Source of the DNA: JBKHXF01 sp046566145
Lineage (GTDB): Bacteria; Actinomycetota; Nitriliruptoria; Nitriliruptorales; Nitriliruptoraceae
DNA: 64,000 nt
Assembly (NCBI GenBank): GCA_046566145.1
Contig: JBKHXF010000030.1
Coordinates: 62,001-126,000 of the forward strand
Direction: 5' to 3'
Made by a program: the position numbers and the translations under genes. Positions 26,524 through 34,474 of the stretch are shown here, in pieces. Position 1 is the stretch's first letter; each line of letters starts with the position of its first letter. The notes under the pieces are model-generated. The model ran no database searches. It saw only the letters and a list, made by a program, of their open reading frames with translations, and had not been told where the DNA came from.

Positions 26524-27741
26524 GTGCGATCGACCGTGCCCACCCGCACCGCCCTGGCGCTGGCCGCCGGCGCGGTCGCCCTCGGCGTGGCGTCCAGCCT
26601 CGCCGGGTCGGAGCCGCGACCGCTGCCGATCCCGTGGGCGCTGGTCCCGGCGACCGCGCTCGGGTTCCTCCTCCCGGTCCGCCGCTTCCGGGCACGTCCG
26701 GTTCCCCTGGCCCTGGTCGTCGTCGGGGTCCTCTCGATCCTGCGGGTCGGCCACGTCGCGGCGGCGGCCGTGGTCCTCGCCGGCTGGGGGCTCGCCGTGG
26801 CCGTCCGGCACCTGGTCCCGGACGAGCCCGGCCTCCCGGACCTCCTGGCGACGCTGCCGACCGCCGTGCTCCTGACCGGGGTGGCCGACCTCGCGCACGC
26901 CGAACGGCTCGGGCCGACCGTGGCGGCGACGCACGAGCCGGTCCCCGCCCTCACCCTGCTCGCGGTGTGGGCGGTGCTCCTGCTCGGCGGCCCGCTCTGG
27001 GAGCTCGCGCTCACCCGGACCGACGGTGGGCTCACCCCGGGCGCCTGGCTCGACTCGGTCCGGAGCTCGTGGACCACCGGTGCCGTGCTGGCCGCCACCG
27101 CGACGCTCGGCGGGCTGGTCGGTGACCGCTTCGGCATCTGGACCATCGCGCTGCTCGCCGTCCCGTTGGTCGTCGCGCGCGAGGGGCTCGGTCGGCTCGC
27201 GCTCGCGCAACAGGTCCACCGCCAGACGATCCGCGCCATGTCGCGGCTGCCGGAGGAGCTCGGCGACGTCGACCGCGGACACGGCGAGCGGGTCGCGGAG
27301 GCCGTCGTGGGGGTGGCACGCGTCCTCGGCCTGCGACCCGGCCTCGTCGACGCGGCCGAGAAGGCGGCGCACCTGCACGAGCTCGGACGCATCCGGTGGG
27401 AGGCCGGCCACGAGCTGACCGACGAGGAGGTCGCCGCCGCCGGCGCCGGCCTCGTCGCCTCCGCCGGAGACCTCGCGCTGGCCGCTCGCATCGTCGCCGC
27501 GCACCGACCCGACGCCTCCACCTCCGCCCTCGCAGGTGGCCCGGACGACCACGAGGTCCGGCTGGCCGGACGGCTCGTGCGCCTCGCCTGCGACCTCGAC
27601 CGGGGGCACGGCCGCGCGCCCCTCGATCGCCCGCGTGGCTCGCTCGCGTCCGCGCCGGTGCCCGGACCGCCTGGTCCGACGGACGCGGAGCTCGCGACGC
27701 TGCTCACCCCGCACCTGCCGACGCGCCAGCCGACGGACTGA
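26524..27741 (+). CDS. Polytopic membrane protein with degenerate HD-GYP-like domain
   Basis: A 405-residue protein from GTG 26524 with GAGG 6 nt upstream. About seven hydrophobic segments fill residues 8-235, followed by a cytoplasmic domain with the layout of HD-GYP phosphodiesterases. H253 opens the domain (HGERVAEAV), but the usual HD pair in the AALLHDIGKI motif is H285-E286 (HLHELGRI). The downstream HPxxG histidine and the GYP motif are absent, and H327 remains as AHRP. Active HD-GYP enzymes hydrolyse c-di-GMP; this one probably senses or has lost activity. It lies about 1 kb from the c-di-GMP regulator gene bldD. Confidence 0.78.
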   Translation: MRSTVPTRTALALAAGAVALGVASSLAGSEPRPLPIPWALVPATALGFLLPVRRFRARPVPLALVVVGVLSILRVGHVAAAAVVLAGWGLAVAVRHLVPDEPGLPDLLATLPTAVLLTGVADLAHAERLGPTVAATHEPVPALTLLAVWAVLLLGGPLWELALTRTDGGLTPGAWLDSVRSSWTTGAVLAATATLGGLVGDRFGIWTIALLAVPLVVAREGLGRLALAQQVHRQTIRAMSRLPEELGDVDRGHGERVAEAVVGVARVLGLRPGLVDAAEKAAHLHELGRIRWEAGHELTDEEVAAAGAGLVASAGDLALAARIVAAHRPDASTSALAGGPDDHEVRLAGRLVRLACDLDRGHGRAPLDRPRGSLASAPVPGPPGPTDAELATLLTPHLPTRQPTD

Positions 27742-27749
27742 CGGAGTCC

Positions 27750-28382
27750 TCACCCTCGGGTGGCGCCTCCGGCGGGGGGGTCCGGCGCCGGCGGGTCCCA
27801 TCCGAAGGGCACCCGCGACGGGTCGGAACGCGCCGGCCGGCGCCGTCGTCCGCGAGGGTCCGGTCCGCCGCGCATCAGGTGCGCCAGCAGGGGGACGAGC
27901 CCGACGGCGAGCACGATGTCGCCCACGGAGACGACCGTGCCGATCGGGCGGACCGGGATGACGTCGGCCAGCGGGCGCAGCGCCGTGGCGTCGTCGGCGA
28001 GCACGTGCTTGCCGCGCAGCTCCGCCTCCTCGGGGCCGCCAGCGGCGACGATCGCCTCGGGGTCCACGGGCATCGCCCCGTTGGCCCCGATGACGAGGGC
28101 GTTGGCGAGGAGCCCGAGCCCGACCAGCGCCACGCCCGGACGCCGGTGGTTGCGGACGACCCACGCACCCACGAGCAACTGCGAGAGCAGCAGCAGTGGG
28201 TAGCCCTCGGTCCCCGGCAGCACCCCACGGGCCGCCAGCAGGTCGAGGGCGATCTGGAGGCCGAACCCGGCCACGAGCAGCCAGCCCCCTCGCAGCCCGG
28301 CGTCCGCGACGGCGGCGAGGCGACCCCCGCGGAGCCACCCGACGAGGACGCCGACGACCACCGGGAGCAGCGTGAACAGCAC
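27750..28382 (-). CDS. DUF5317 integral membrane protein
   Basis: A 210-residue protein with about five membrane helices, the family motif NALVIGANGAMPVDP, and the segment GKHVLADDATALRPLADVIPV. The C-terminal 40 residues are a Pro/Arg-rich cytoplasmic tail. The GTG start at 28382 has AGGAGG close upstream. DUF5317 has no known function. It converges on the HD-GYP-like gene with an 8-bp gap. Confidence 0.85.
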   Translation of the reverse strand: MLFTLLPVVVGVLVGWLRGGRLAAVADAGLRGGWLLVAGFGLQIALDLLAARGVLPGTEGYPLLLLSQLLVGAWVVRNHRRPGVALVGLGLLANALVIGANGAMPVDPEAIVAAGGPEEAELRGKHVLADDATALRPLADVIPVRPIGTVVSVGDIVLAVGLVPLLAHLMRGGPDPRGRRRRPARSDPSRVPFGWDPPAPDPPAGGATRG

Positions 28383-28467
28383 CGTGCCTCCTGGTCCGGT
28401 CCGTGCGTGGGTGGTCGGTCGTGGGTGGGCGGGGGATGGTGCCGGACGGCAGGCCGTCCCGCGCGGC

Positions 28468-28473
28468 TACGCT
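28468..28473 (+). promoter_or_regulatory. Leaderless-type -10 of the orphan sigma-region-4 gene
   Basis: TACGCT ends exactly 7 nt before the ATG at 28481, the same spacing as at the DUF3499 gene, which suggests a leaderless message. A matching -35 is not evident. Confidence 0.4.
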
Positions 28474-28480
28474 GCCGGGC

Positions 28481-28801
28481 ATGAGCGAGAGCACGAAGGG
28501 CCGAGGGAACCGGGCGCGCCGGGGTGGGAAGCGTCCGGTGCGCGCCGGCGGTGCGCAGGACGAGAAGGCGGCGGCGCTCGAGAAGCCGCTGCGCAAGGTC
28601 CTCGACCGCCTCCCCGCCACCCAGCGCGAGGTGCTGGAGTGGCGGATGGGCCTGAAGGACGGGCACCCGCACGACCTCGCCGACACCGCCCGTCAGGTCG
28701 GGCTGTCGCTGTCCGAGGCGCGCGAGGTCGAGAAGCGGGCCTTCGAGCACATCCGCGAGGCGGTCCCGGTGCAGCACCTCGCCAAGTTCCTGCAGGGGTG
28801 A
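28481..28801 (+). CDS. Stand-alone sigma-70 region 4 protein
   Basis: A 106-residue protein from ATG 28481. Residues 1-33 are basic and flexible. Residues 34-95 match sigma-70 region 4, with VLDRLPATQREVLEWRMGLKDGHPHDLADTA and the recognition-helix equivalent LSLSEAREVEKRAFEHIREAV. The pattern follows primary-sigma region 4 (RFGL-x-DG-x-P-x-TL) rather than ECF region 4. Regions 1-3 are missing and there is no remnant of them upstream. It could bind -35 DNA or the beta-flap as a decoy or co-regulator; this is inference. It ends 2 bp before the pdtaS start and shares its message. Confidence 0.8.
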   Translation: MSESTKGRGNRARRGGKRPVRAGGAQDEKAAALEKPLRKVLDRLPATQREVLEWRMGLKDGHPHDLADTARQVGLSLSEAREVEKRAFEHIREAVPVQHLAKFLQG

Positions 28802-28803
28802 CG

Positions 28804-30249
28804 GTGTCGTCGCTGCAGGAGCTGGTGGAGGAGGCGGGGCTGTTCGACGCTGCCGTCGACCAGCTCCAGGCCATCGTCTCGGACTGGCAGGTGCTGGCCG
28901 ACCTGTCCTTCGCCGACCTGCTGATGTTCGTGCGGCACGAGACCACGGGCGAGCTCGTGGTGGTCGCGCAGATGCGGCCCTACACCGCGCAGACCATCTA
29001 CTACGAGGACCTCGTCGGGCAGCGTTTCGCCGCGGAGGAGCGCCCGGCCGTGACGCGCGCCTTCACCGAGCAGCGGATCATCCGCGACGGCGACCCCGAC
29101 TGGTCGTCGGGCGTGCCGGTGCGCGAGGAGGCGATCCCGATCCCGTTCGACGGGCGCATCATCGCGGCGGTGACCCGCGAGGCGAACCTGTCGATGGTGC
29201 GCGCGCCCTCGCAGCTGGAGCTGACCTACCTGCAGACGGCGAACGAGCTGTCGCAGATGCTCGCCGAGGGGACGTTCCCGTTCCCGGGCGAGGACCCCGA
29301 GCGCGAGCTGGCTCCACGCGTCGGCGATGGCCTCATGCGCATCGACCCCTCCGGGGAGGTGCGCTACGCCTCCCCGAACGCGATCTCGGCGTACCGCCGG
29401 CTCGGGGTGGTCGACAACGTCCTCGGTCGCAACATCGCCGACTTCGACCTCGACGACGTCGCGGTCCTCGAGGCCCTCGGCGACGGTGAGCCGCTCGAGT
29501 CCGAGGTCGAGGCCCGGGGTGCCGTCGTGCTCCGCCGGCTCATCCCGCTGACGCGGGCGCACGAGGTCCTCGGCGGCCTGATGCTGGTCCGTGAGGTCAC
29601 GGAGCTCCGCCGGCACGAGCGGCTGCTGCTCTACAAGGACGCCACCATCCGGGAGATCCACCACCGGGTGAAGAACAACCTGCAGACCGTGGCGTCGCTG
29701 CTGCGCCTGCAGTCCCGGCGGCTCACCTCCGACGAGGCCCGCGAGGCGCTGGGCGAGTCGGTGCGTCGCATCTCGTCGATCGCCCTGGTCCACGAGACCC
29801 TGAGCCAGGACTCCCGGCAGCGCGTCTCGTTCGACAAGGTCGCGAGCCGGCTCATCGACATGCTCGGGGTGGGCCTGACCGACCCGGAGCGACCCGTGCG
29901 GATGCTGCTGACGGGGACCGCCGGCGAGCTGCCGGCCGAGGTCGCGACCCCGCTGGCGCTGGTCGTGAGCGAACTGGTGCAGAACTCGGTCGAGCACGCC
30001 TTCCCGCACCGCGGCGGGACGATCGAGATCGCGCTGGAACGTCGCGCCGCCTCCCTGCACCTGTCCGTCTCGGACGACGGCATCGGTGTCCCGCCGGGGT
30101 GGTCCATCGAGGCCGACGCGAACCTGGGCCTCCGCATCGCTGCGACGCTGGTGGAGTCGGAGCTCGGTGGCACGCTCGAGGTGGGCCGCATCGAGGAGGA
30201 CGGTCGAACCGGCACCCGCTGCGAGACGCTGCTGCCGCTGCCGCGCTAG
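28804..30249 (+). CDS. pdtaS: PdtaS-type sensor histidine kinase (HisKA_2)
   Basis: A 481-residue cytosolic kinase from GTG 28804, placed 5 nt after AGGGG; an alternative GTG at 28798 overlaps the previous stop. The N-terminal 150 residues are a GAF-like kinase sensor domain and 160-260 a PAS-like domain. A HisKA_2 helix carries the H286-H287-RVKNNLQT phosphorylation motif, and the HATPase has SELVQNSVEHAF, SDDGIGVP and LGLRIA boxes. There is no membrane segment. M. tuberculosis PdtaS (Rv3220c), beside whiB1, phosphorylates the ANTAR RNA-binding regulator PdtaR encoded elsewhere. No PdtaR gene lies in this window. Confidence 0.93.
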   Translation: MSSLQELVEEAGLFDAAVDQLQAIVSDWQVLADLSFADLLMFVRHETTGELVVVAQMRPYTAQTIYYEDLVGQRFAAEERPAVTRAFTEQRIIRDGDPDWSSGVPVREEAIPIPFDGRIIAAVTREANLSMVRAPSQLELTYLQTANELSQMLAEGTFPFPGEDPERELAPRVGDGLMRIDPSGEVRYASPNAISAYRRLGVVDNVLGRNIADFDLDDVAVLEALGDGEPLESEVEARGAVVLRRLIPLTRAHEVLGGLMLVREVTELRRHERLLLYKDATIREIHHRVKNNLQTVASLLRLQSRRLTSDEAREALGESVRRISSIALVHETLSQDSRQRVSFDKVASRLIDMLGVGLTDPERPVRMLLTGTAGELPAEVATPLALVVSELVQNSVEHAFPHRGGTIEIALERRAASLHLSVSDDGIGVPPGWSIEADANLGLRIAATLVESELGGTLEVGRIEEDGRTGTRCETLLPLPR

Positions 30250-30575
30250 GCGGCGGCGTCACCGGTGGGTGGGGCCGTGGGCGCCGGCGCCTCGGTGGGT
30301 GCCGGGACCGGCTGCTCCGTGCCGGGCCCGAGGTCCGTGAGCGCGGGGTCCTGGAACTGGCCCGCGGTGACGCGGACGTAGGTGAGCCAGCCGGCGAGCA
30401 GGACGAGCGCGACGACGGCGAGCCGGACGCGGAGGCGGCGGTGCCGTGAGGGCACGCGCGGCTCGGTGGGGAGGCGCGGTCCCGCGACGTAGCGCTCGCG
30501 ATCGGCCCCGCGAACACCACCACCGGGGTCAGGTTGCTGCCCCGGTGGTGTGGTGAGCGTGGTGCGCGTGCGCAC
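30246..30575 (-). CDS. Small single-pass membrane protein
   Basis: A 109-residue protein from GTG 30575. A TGAGG ribosome site overlaps the whiB1 stop codon 8 bp upstream, suggesting coupled translation. The N-terminus is basic and Pro-rich, residues about 50-68 (VRLAVVALVLLAGWLTYV) span the membrane, and the exported tail is Pro/Ala/Thr-rich. No family is recognised. Its TAG stop shares CTAG (30246-30249) with the pdtaS stop on the other strand, so the two genes meet tail to tail. Confidence 0.6.
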   Translation of the reverse strand: MRTRTTLTTPPGQQPDPGGGVRGADRERYVAGPRLPTEPRVPSRHRRLRVRLAVVALVLLAGWLTYVRVTAGQFQDPALTDLGPGTEQPVPAPTEAPAPTAPPTGDAAA

Positions 30576-30583
30576 GCGGTGCC

Positions 30584-30835
30584 TCAGCTGGCGATGCGGC
30601 GGCGGCGCTGGCGCTGGCGCCGCAGGGTGCGGCGCTCGTCCTCGTTCAGGCCACCCCAGATGCCGGCGTCCTGGTTGGTCGCGAGGGCGAACTCGAGGCA
30701 CTCCTCGCGGACGTCGCAGCGCATGCAGATGCGCTTGGCGGCGTCGGTCTGCTCGACGGCGGGCCCGGTCGTCCCGATGGGGAAGAAGAGCTCGGGGTCC
30801 TCGTCGCGGCAGGCGGAACGGCTGCGCCAGTCCAT
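30584..30835 (-). CDS. whiB1: WhiB-family iron-sulfur regulator, WhiB1 type
   Basis: An 83-residue WhiB protein with cluster cysteines C9, C37, C40 and C46 and the GIWGG turn. The opening MDWRSRSACRDEDPELFFP and the spacing match WhiB1, which in M. tuberculosis is essential, binds the primary sigma region 4 and reacts with nitric oxide. The tail is strongly basic (RRQRQRRRR). It lies beside pdtaS and the lipid kinase gene, exactly as whiB1 (Rv3219) does in M. tuberculosis. A promoter about 190 bp upstream implies a long leader. Confidence 0.94.
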   Translation of the reverse strand: MDWRSRSACRDEDPELFFPIGTTGPAVEQTDAAKRICMRCDVREECLEFALATNQDAGIWGGLNEDERRTLRRQRQRRRRIAS

Positions 30836-31023
30836 CGTGGGTCCTTCGGTGTGCGCGCACACGGGCATGGGGGCGTGCGCGGGGCGGGAAGGTCGGGGGG
30901 GTCCGTGCGGCCGCCGGGATGGGGCGGGGGGGTGCGTCGGGCCGGTCGGCCTGGCCCTCCGCGCTACCACCGTCGGCCGGTGAGGCCGCTTGTGAAGCGT
31001 TGCACGAACTCCGTCGTCACGGG

Positions 31024-31052
31024 ACTGTAACGACGCCGACCCGCCCCGACAA
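31024..31052 (-). promoter_or_regulatory. Predicted sigma-A promoter of whiB1
   Basis: On the minus strand TTGTCG (31052-31047) and TACAGT (31029-31024) are separated by 17 bp. Transcription would start near 31017, leaving about 180 nt of untranslated leader before whiB1. Confidence 0.6.
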
Positions 31053-31115
31053 GGGTTTCGCTTGCAGAAGTTCGCGCGGGCGGTCGATACGGACGCGTGC
31101 GTGCGGTGCGCGCCC

Positions 31116-31154
31116 GATGAGAGGGGGATGAGAGGGGGATGAGAGGGGGATGAG
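31116..31154. repeat. 11-bp tandem repeat, 3.5 copies
   Basis: The unit GATGAGAGGGG occurs three times without mismatch, followed by a partial GATGAG. It lies between the lipid kinase stop and the whiB1 promoter, upstream of the whiB1 -35 region. Such arrays mutate in copy number and could alter promoter spacing or protein binding. Confidence 0.9.
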
Positions 31155-31190
31155 CGTGGCGGCGCAGGTGCGCGGGGCGACGCGGTGGGG

Positions 31191-32102
31191 TCAGGCGAGC
31201 ACGCGCAGGGCCGCCGGGACGCTCTCGAACCGCACCTCGGTGTGCTCGCCGGCGTAGTCGCCGTCCACCTGCAGCGGCTCCGGCCGGGTCGCGGTGACCG
31301 TGAAGTGCGACAGGTCCGTGTGCTCGTGGACGTGCCGGTCACGCAGGTGTCGGCCACCCGCGAAGGCACCGAGCAGGATCGAGGTCATGCGCAGGTCCCC
31401 CACGCTCCCCACCGTCACCACGTCGAGGCCGCGGTCGAAGTCGGCGTGCGGGTGCACGAGCAGCTCGCGCTCCCCAAGGTAGGTGTAGGGGCGGGCGTTG
31501 GCGATCATGCAGGTGCCGGCCGGGCCGACCACCCGCCCGTCGGGCAGCTCCACCCCGATCCCGGGGTCGCGGCCGTAGTGGCGCTGCCCGAACCAGGTCC
31601 GCAGGCCGAGCAGGACGAAGGCGACCTGGCGCAGCAGCCGCTTCATCCGCGGGTGCTGCTCGACGGAACGGACCAGGGCGGCGTCGAACCCGTAGCCGGC
31701 GTGGAACGCGAAGTACCGCCCGTTGGCTCTGCCGAGCCCGATGCTGCGCGCCCGCCCCTCCCGCAGCGCCGCGAGCATCCGGGAGGTCGCGGCGACGGGG
31801 TCGTTCGGGAGCCCGAGCGCACGGGCGAGCACGTTGGTCCCGCCACCGGGTATGACGCCGAGCAGGACGTGGGTCCCCGCGAGCGCCTGGATGACCTCGT
31901 TCGCGGTCCCGTCGCCGCCCAGCGCGAACACGACGTCGATGCCGTCGTGGACCGCGCCGGCGACGATGTGGGTGGCGTGGCCGCGCTGCTTGGTGGGCTC
32001 GACCTGCAGGTCGACCTCGGAGCGGAGCGCCGAGGCGATGACGTCGCGGACGGAGTCGTCGGTCGTGGTCGCGTTGGGGTTGAAGACCAGCAGGGCACGC
32101 AC
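31191..32102 (-). CDS. Diacylglycerol kinase family lipid kinase
   Basis: A 303-residue DAGK-catalytic-domain protein that phosphorylates a lipid or lipid-like alcohol with ATP at the membrane surface. The nucleotide motif GGDGT is at 62-66, PGGGTN at 85-90, and AFHAGYGFDA follows; the C-terminal domain ends with the typical LQVDGDYAGEHTEVRFE segment. The start is GTG 32102. The orthologue Rv3218 adjoins whiB1 in M. tuberculosis. The natural substrate is unknown. Confidence 0.9.
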   Translation of the reverse strand: MRALLVFNPNATTTDDSVRDVIASALRSEVDLQVEPTKQRGHATHIVAGAVHDGIDVVFALGGDGTANEVIQALAGTHVLLGVIPGGGTNVLARALGLPNDPVAATSRMLAALREGRARSIGLGRANGRYFAFHAGYGFDAALVRSVEQHPRMKRLLRQVAFVLLGLRTWFGQRHYGRDPGIGVELPDGRVVGPAGTCMIANARPYTYLGERELLVHPHADFDRGLDVVTVGSVGDLRMTSILLGAFAGGRHLRDRHVHEHTDLSHFTVTATRPEPLQVDGDYAGEHTEVRFESVPAALRVLA

Positions 32103-32160
32103 GTGGGGGCCTCGGGTCGCCGGGCGAGGACCCGCGGAGGCTACCGCCGGCGCGCCGGTG

Positions 32161-34389
32161 CTACGGCGTCGAGGCAGGCGGCGAGGGGCTGGCCGGGGGC
32201 GGGCCCGACGCCGGGGGACGCGACGCCTGCTCGGTCGCCGGCGGCTCGGTCGCGGGCGGCTCCGTCGCCGGCGGGGGCGGCGGAGGCGGCGCCTCCTCCG
32301 GGGACTCCTCGGGCTGGGACCCGGAGGGCGACTCGGCGGGGGTGGGGCTCGGCGCGGACGGGGTCGGCGCCGGCGCCGGCGCGGGCCGAGGCGCAGGCGG
32401 GCGAGGAGAGGGGCACGTCTCGGTGGGTCGCAGGACCCGAGGCACGGCGACCGGCTCGCCGGGGCACCACGGCGCGGCGAGCAGGCCCGTGTCCGGGTCG
32501 ATCTCGACCGTCACCATCGCCCGCTCCGGGAGCGTGAACGGCACCGGGTCCTGGCCGACGAGCAGCGCCGCGACGTGGTCGCGCCAGATGCGCGCGGGGA
32601 TCGACCCGCCCGTGACGACGCGGAAGCCCTGCACGTCGTACATCGGGATGCGGCCCTCGTGGTGCCCGACCCAGACCGCGGTCGACTGCGTCGGCGTGTA
32701 GCCGACGAACCAGGCGTCGCGGTAGTCGTCCACCGTGCCGGTCTTCCCCGCGACCTCCCACCCCGGCAGCGCCGCCGCGCGGGCGGTCCCCGAGTCGACG
32801 ACCGTCTGGAGCATCCGGGTCACGAGCCAGGCGACCCCGGGGTCGACCACCTGGGTCTCGGCCTCGCGCGGCCGCCACACCGTCGCCCCGGACGCGTCCT
32901 CGACCCGGTCGACGACGGTCGCCTGCCGGTGCACGCCCTGGGCCGCGAGCGTCGCGTACGCGCTGGCCATGTCGAGCGGGGTGCAGCAGCGGGCGAGCCC
33001 GCCGAGCGCGATCGGGGGGCTGTCCTCCACGGGACTGGCGACGCCCATCGCCTTCGCGAGGGCCGCGACCCGCGCCGGCCCGACCTCGAGGATGAGCCGG
33101 GCGAAGGCGCCGTTCACGGAGGCGCGGATCGCGTCCTGGAGCCGGATGGAGCCGTAGGAGCGCAGGTCCGAGTTGCGCACCCGCCAGGACACGCCGCTGG
33201 GGAGCAGCAGCGTCCCCTGCGCACCCGAGATGCGGTCGTCGGGACGCCAGCCGTCGGTGACGGCGGTGGTGAGGACGAAGGTCTTGAACGTCGAGCCCGG
33301 CTGCCGGGTGCCCTGGGTCGCGAGGTCGTACTGCAGCTCGTCGTAGGGCACCGAGGACGCGGCGGCGAGCACGTGGCCGGTCGCCGGGTCCACCGTGACC
33401 ACCGCGGCGTCCGGGTCGCCGGGGGCGTCGAGGGCCGCGGCCATCGCCGCGCGGGCGGACGCCTGGGCGCGCGGGTCGATGGTGGTGTGGATGCGCAGGC
33501 CGCCGCCGTAGAGGCGGGCCGCGCGGTCCGACTCGGTGGCGCCGAAGCTCGGGTCTGCGAGCAGCGTGCGGACCACCATGTCGACCACGTGCGGCTCCGC
33601 GACCGCCGGCGCCGGCGGCCGCGGCTGGACCCCGAGGGGGGCCTGCCGGGCGAGCGCCGCCTCCTCGATGCTGAGCGCCCCGGTCTCGACCATCGCGTCG
33701 AGCACGAGGTCGCGCCGGGCCGCGGCGGCCTCGGGCTCGGCGACCGGGTCGAGCGACCCCGGTGAGCGGATCAGCCCGGCCAGCAGGGCGGCCTGGCCCG
33801 GGTGGAGCTGCTCGAGCGGCACCCCGAAGTACGTCTGGGCCGCCGCGAGCACGCCGTAGGCGCCGGCACCGAAGTACACCGTGTTGAGGTACTCGGTCAG
33901 GATCCAGCGCTTGTCGTGCTCCTCCTCGAGCTGGCGGGCGAGCAGCACCTCGCGGAGCTTGGTCTCCGCCGTGCGGGCCGCCTCGGGCATGTAGAGGTTC
34001 TTGACGAGCTGCTGGGTGATGGTGGAGCCGCCCTGCTCGACCTCCCCGGCGGCGGTGTTGGCGACCGCGGCGCGCGCCACGGCGCGCACGTCGACGCCCC
34101 CGTGGTCGAGGAAGCGACGGTCCTCCGCGGCGAGGACGGCGTCGACGAGGACCTGCGGGACCGCGTCGAGCTCGACCCGCTCGCGGAACTCCCGGCGCAG
34201 CACGGCGAGCTGGTTGCCCTCGGCGTCGAGCACGTAGGTCTGCTCCGGCGGCCGGCGCGGGACGTCGTCGATCGCCGGGAGCTCGAGGGTCACGAACGCG
34301 TTCGAGCACGCGCTGGTGGCGAGCACGAGCGCGAGCGCGGAGGCCGTGACACGGCCCCGCGTCCCCCTGCGGCGGTGACGTCCGGACAT
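32161..34389 (-). CDS. Class A penicillin-binding protein (transglycosylase/transpeptidase)
   Basis: A 742-residue bifunctional peptidoglycan synthase. The GT51 domain has E89-D-RRF, GGSTITQQLVKN and EYLNTVYFG; the transpeptidase has S366-T-F-K369, an SVN triad motif and K549-TGT. The C-terminal 100 residues are a Pro/Glu/Thr-rich tail. The N-terminal hydrophobic stretch is short and contains a cysteine at 28 (ATSAC), so lipid modification instead of a membrane anchor is possible but the lipobox is poor. The ATG is at 34389. It is a stand-alone gene between the lipid kinase and transsulfuration genes. Confidence 0.94.
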   Translation of the reverse strand: MSGRHRRRGTRGRVTASALALVLATSACSNAFVTLELPAIDDVPRRPPEQTYVLDAEGNQLAVLRREFRERVELDAVPQVLVDAVLAAEDRRFLDHGGVDVRAVARAAVANTAAGEVEQGGSTITQQLVKNLYMPEAARTAETKLREVLLARQLEEEHDKRWILTEYLNTVYFGAGAYGVLAAAQTYFGVPLEQLHPGQAALLAGLIRSPGSLDPVAEPEAAAARRDLVLDAMVETGALSIEEAALARQAPLGVQPRPPAPAVAEPHVVDMVVRTLLADPSFGATESDRAARLYGGGLRIHTTIDPRAQASARAAMAAALDAPGDPDAAVVTVDPATGHVLAAASSVPYDELQYDLATQGTRQPGSTFKTFVLTTAVTDGWRPDDRISGAQGTLLLPSGVSWRVRNSDLRSYGSIRLQDAIRASVNGAFARLILEVGPARVAALAKAMGVASPVEDSPPIALGGLARCCTPLDMASAYATLAAQGVHRQATVVDRVEDASGATVWRPREAETQVVDPGVAWLVTRMLQTVVDSGTARAAALPGWEVAGKTGTVDDYRDAWFVGYTPTQSTAVWVGHHEGRIPMYDVQGFRVVTGGSIPARIWRDHVAALLVGQDPVPFTLPERAMVTVEIDPDTGLLAAPWCPGEPVAVPRVLRPTETCPSPRPPAPRPAPAPAPTPSAPSPTPAESPSGSQPEESPEEAPPPPPPPATEPPATEPPATEQASRPPASGPPPASPSPPASTP

Positions 34390-34474
34390 CGTTCGCCGAC
34401 GGTACGCGCCGGGTCGGTGTCGGGCTGCGAGGCGACCCCGGCCGGGCGCGCGTGGCCGGCGGCGCCGGCGGCCA

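Larger units (their letters stand above)
30836..31190. other. Intergenic region upstream of whiB1
   Basis: These 355 bp contain no supported gene; an open frame through it on the minus strand is Arg/Thr/Pro-rich noise. They hold the whiB1 promoter, a leader of about 180 nt and an 11-bp tandem repeat near the 3' end of the lipid kinase gene. Confidence 0.6.

Noticed and set aside
30836..31369. Upstream extension of whiB1 by about 178 codons.
   Set aside because: The extension is Arg/Thr/Pro-rich, crosses the 11-bp repeat and the promoter, and WhiB proteins start at the MDWR segment.
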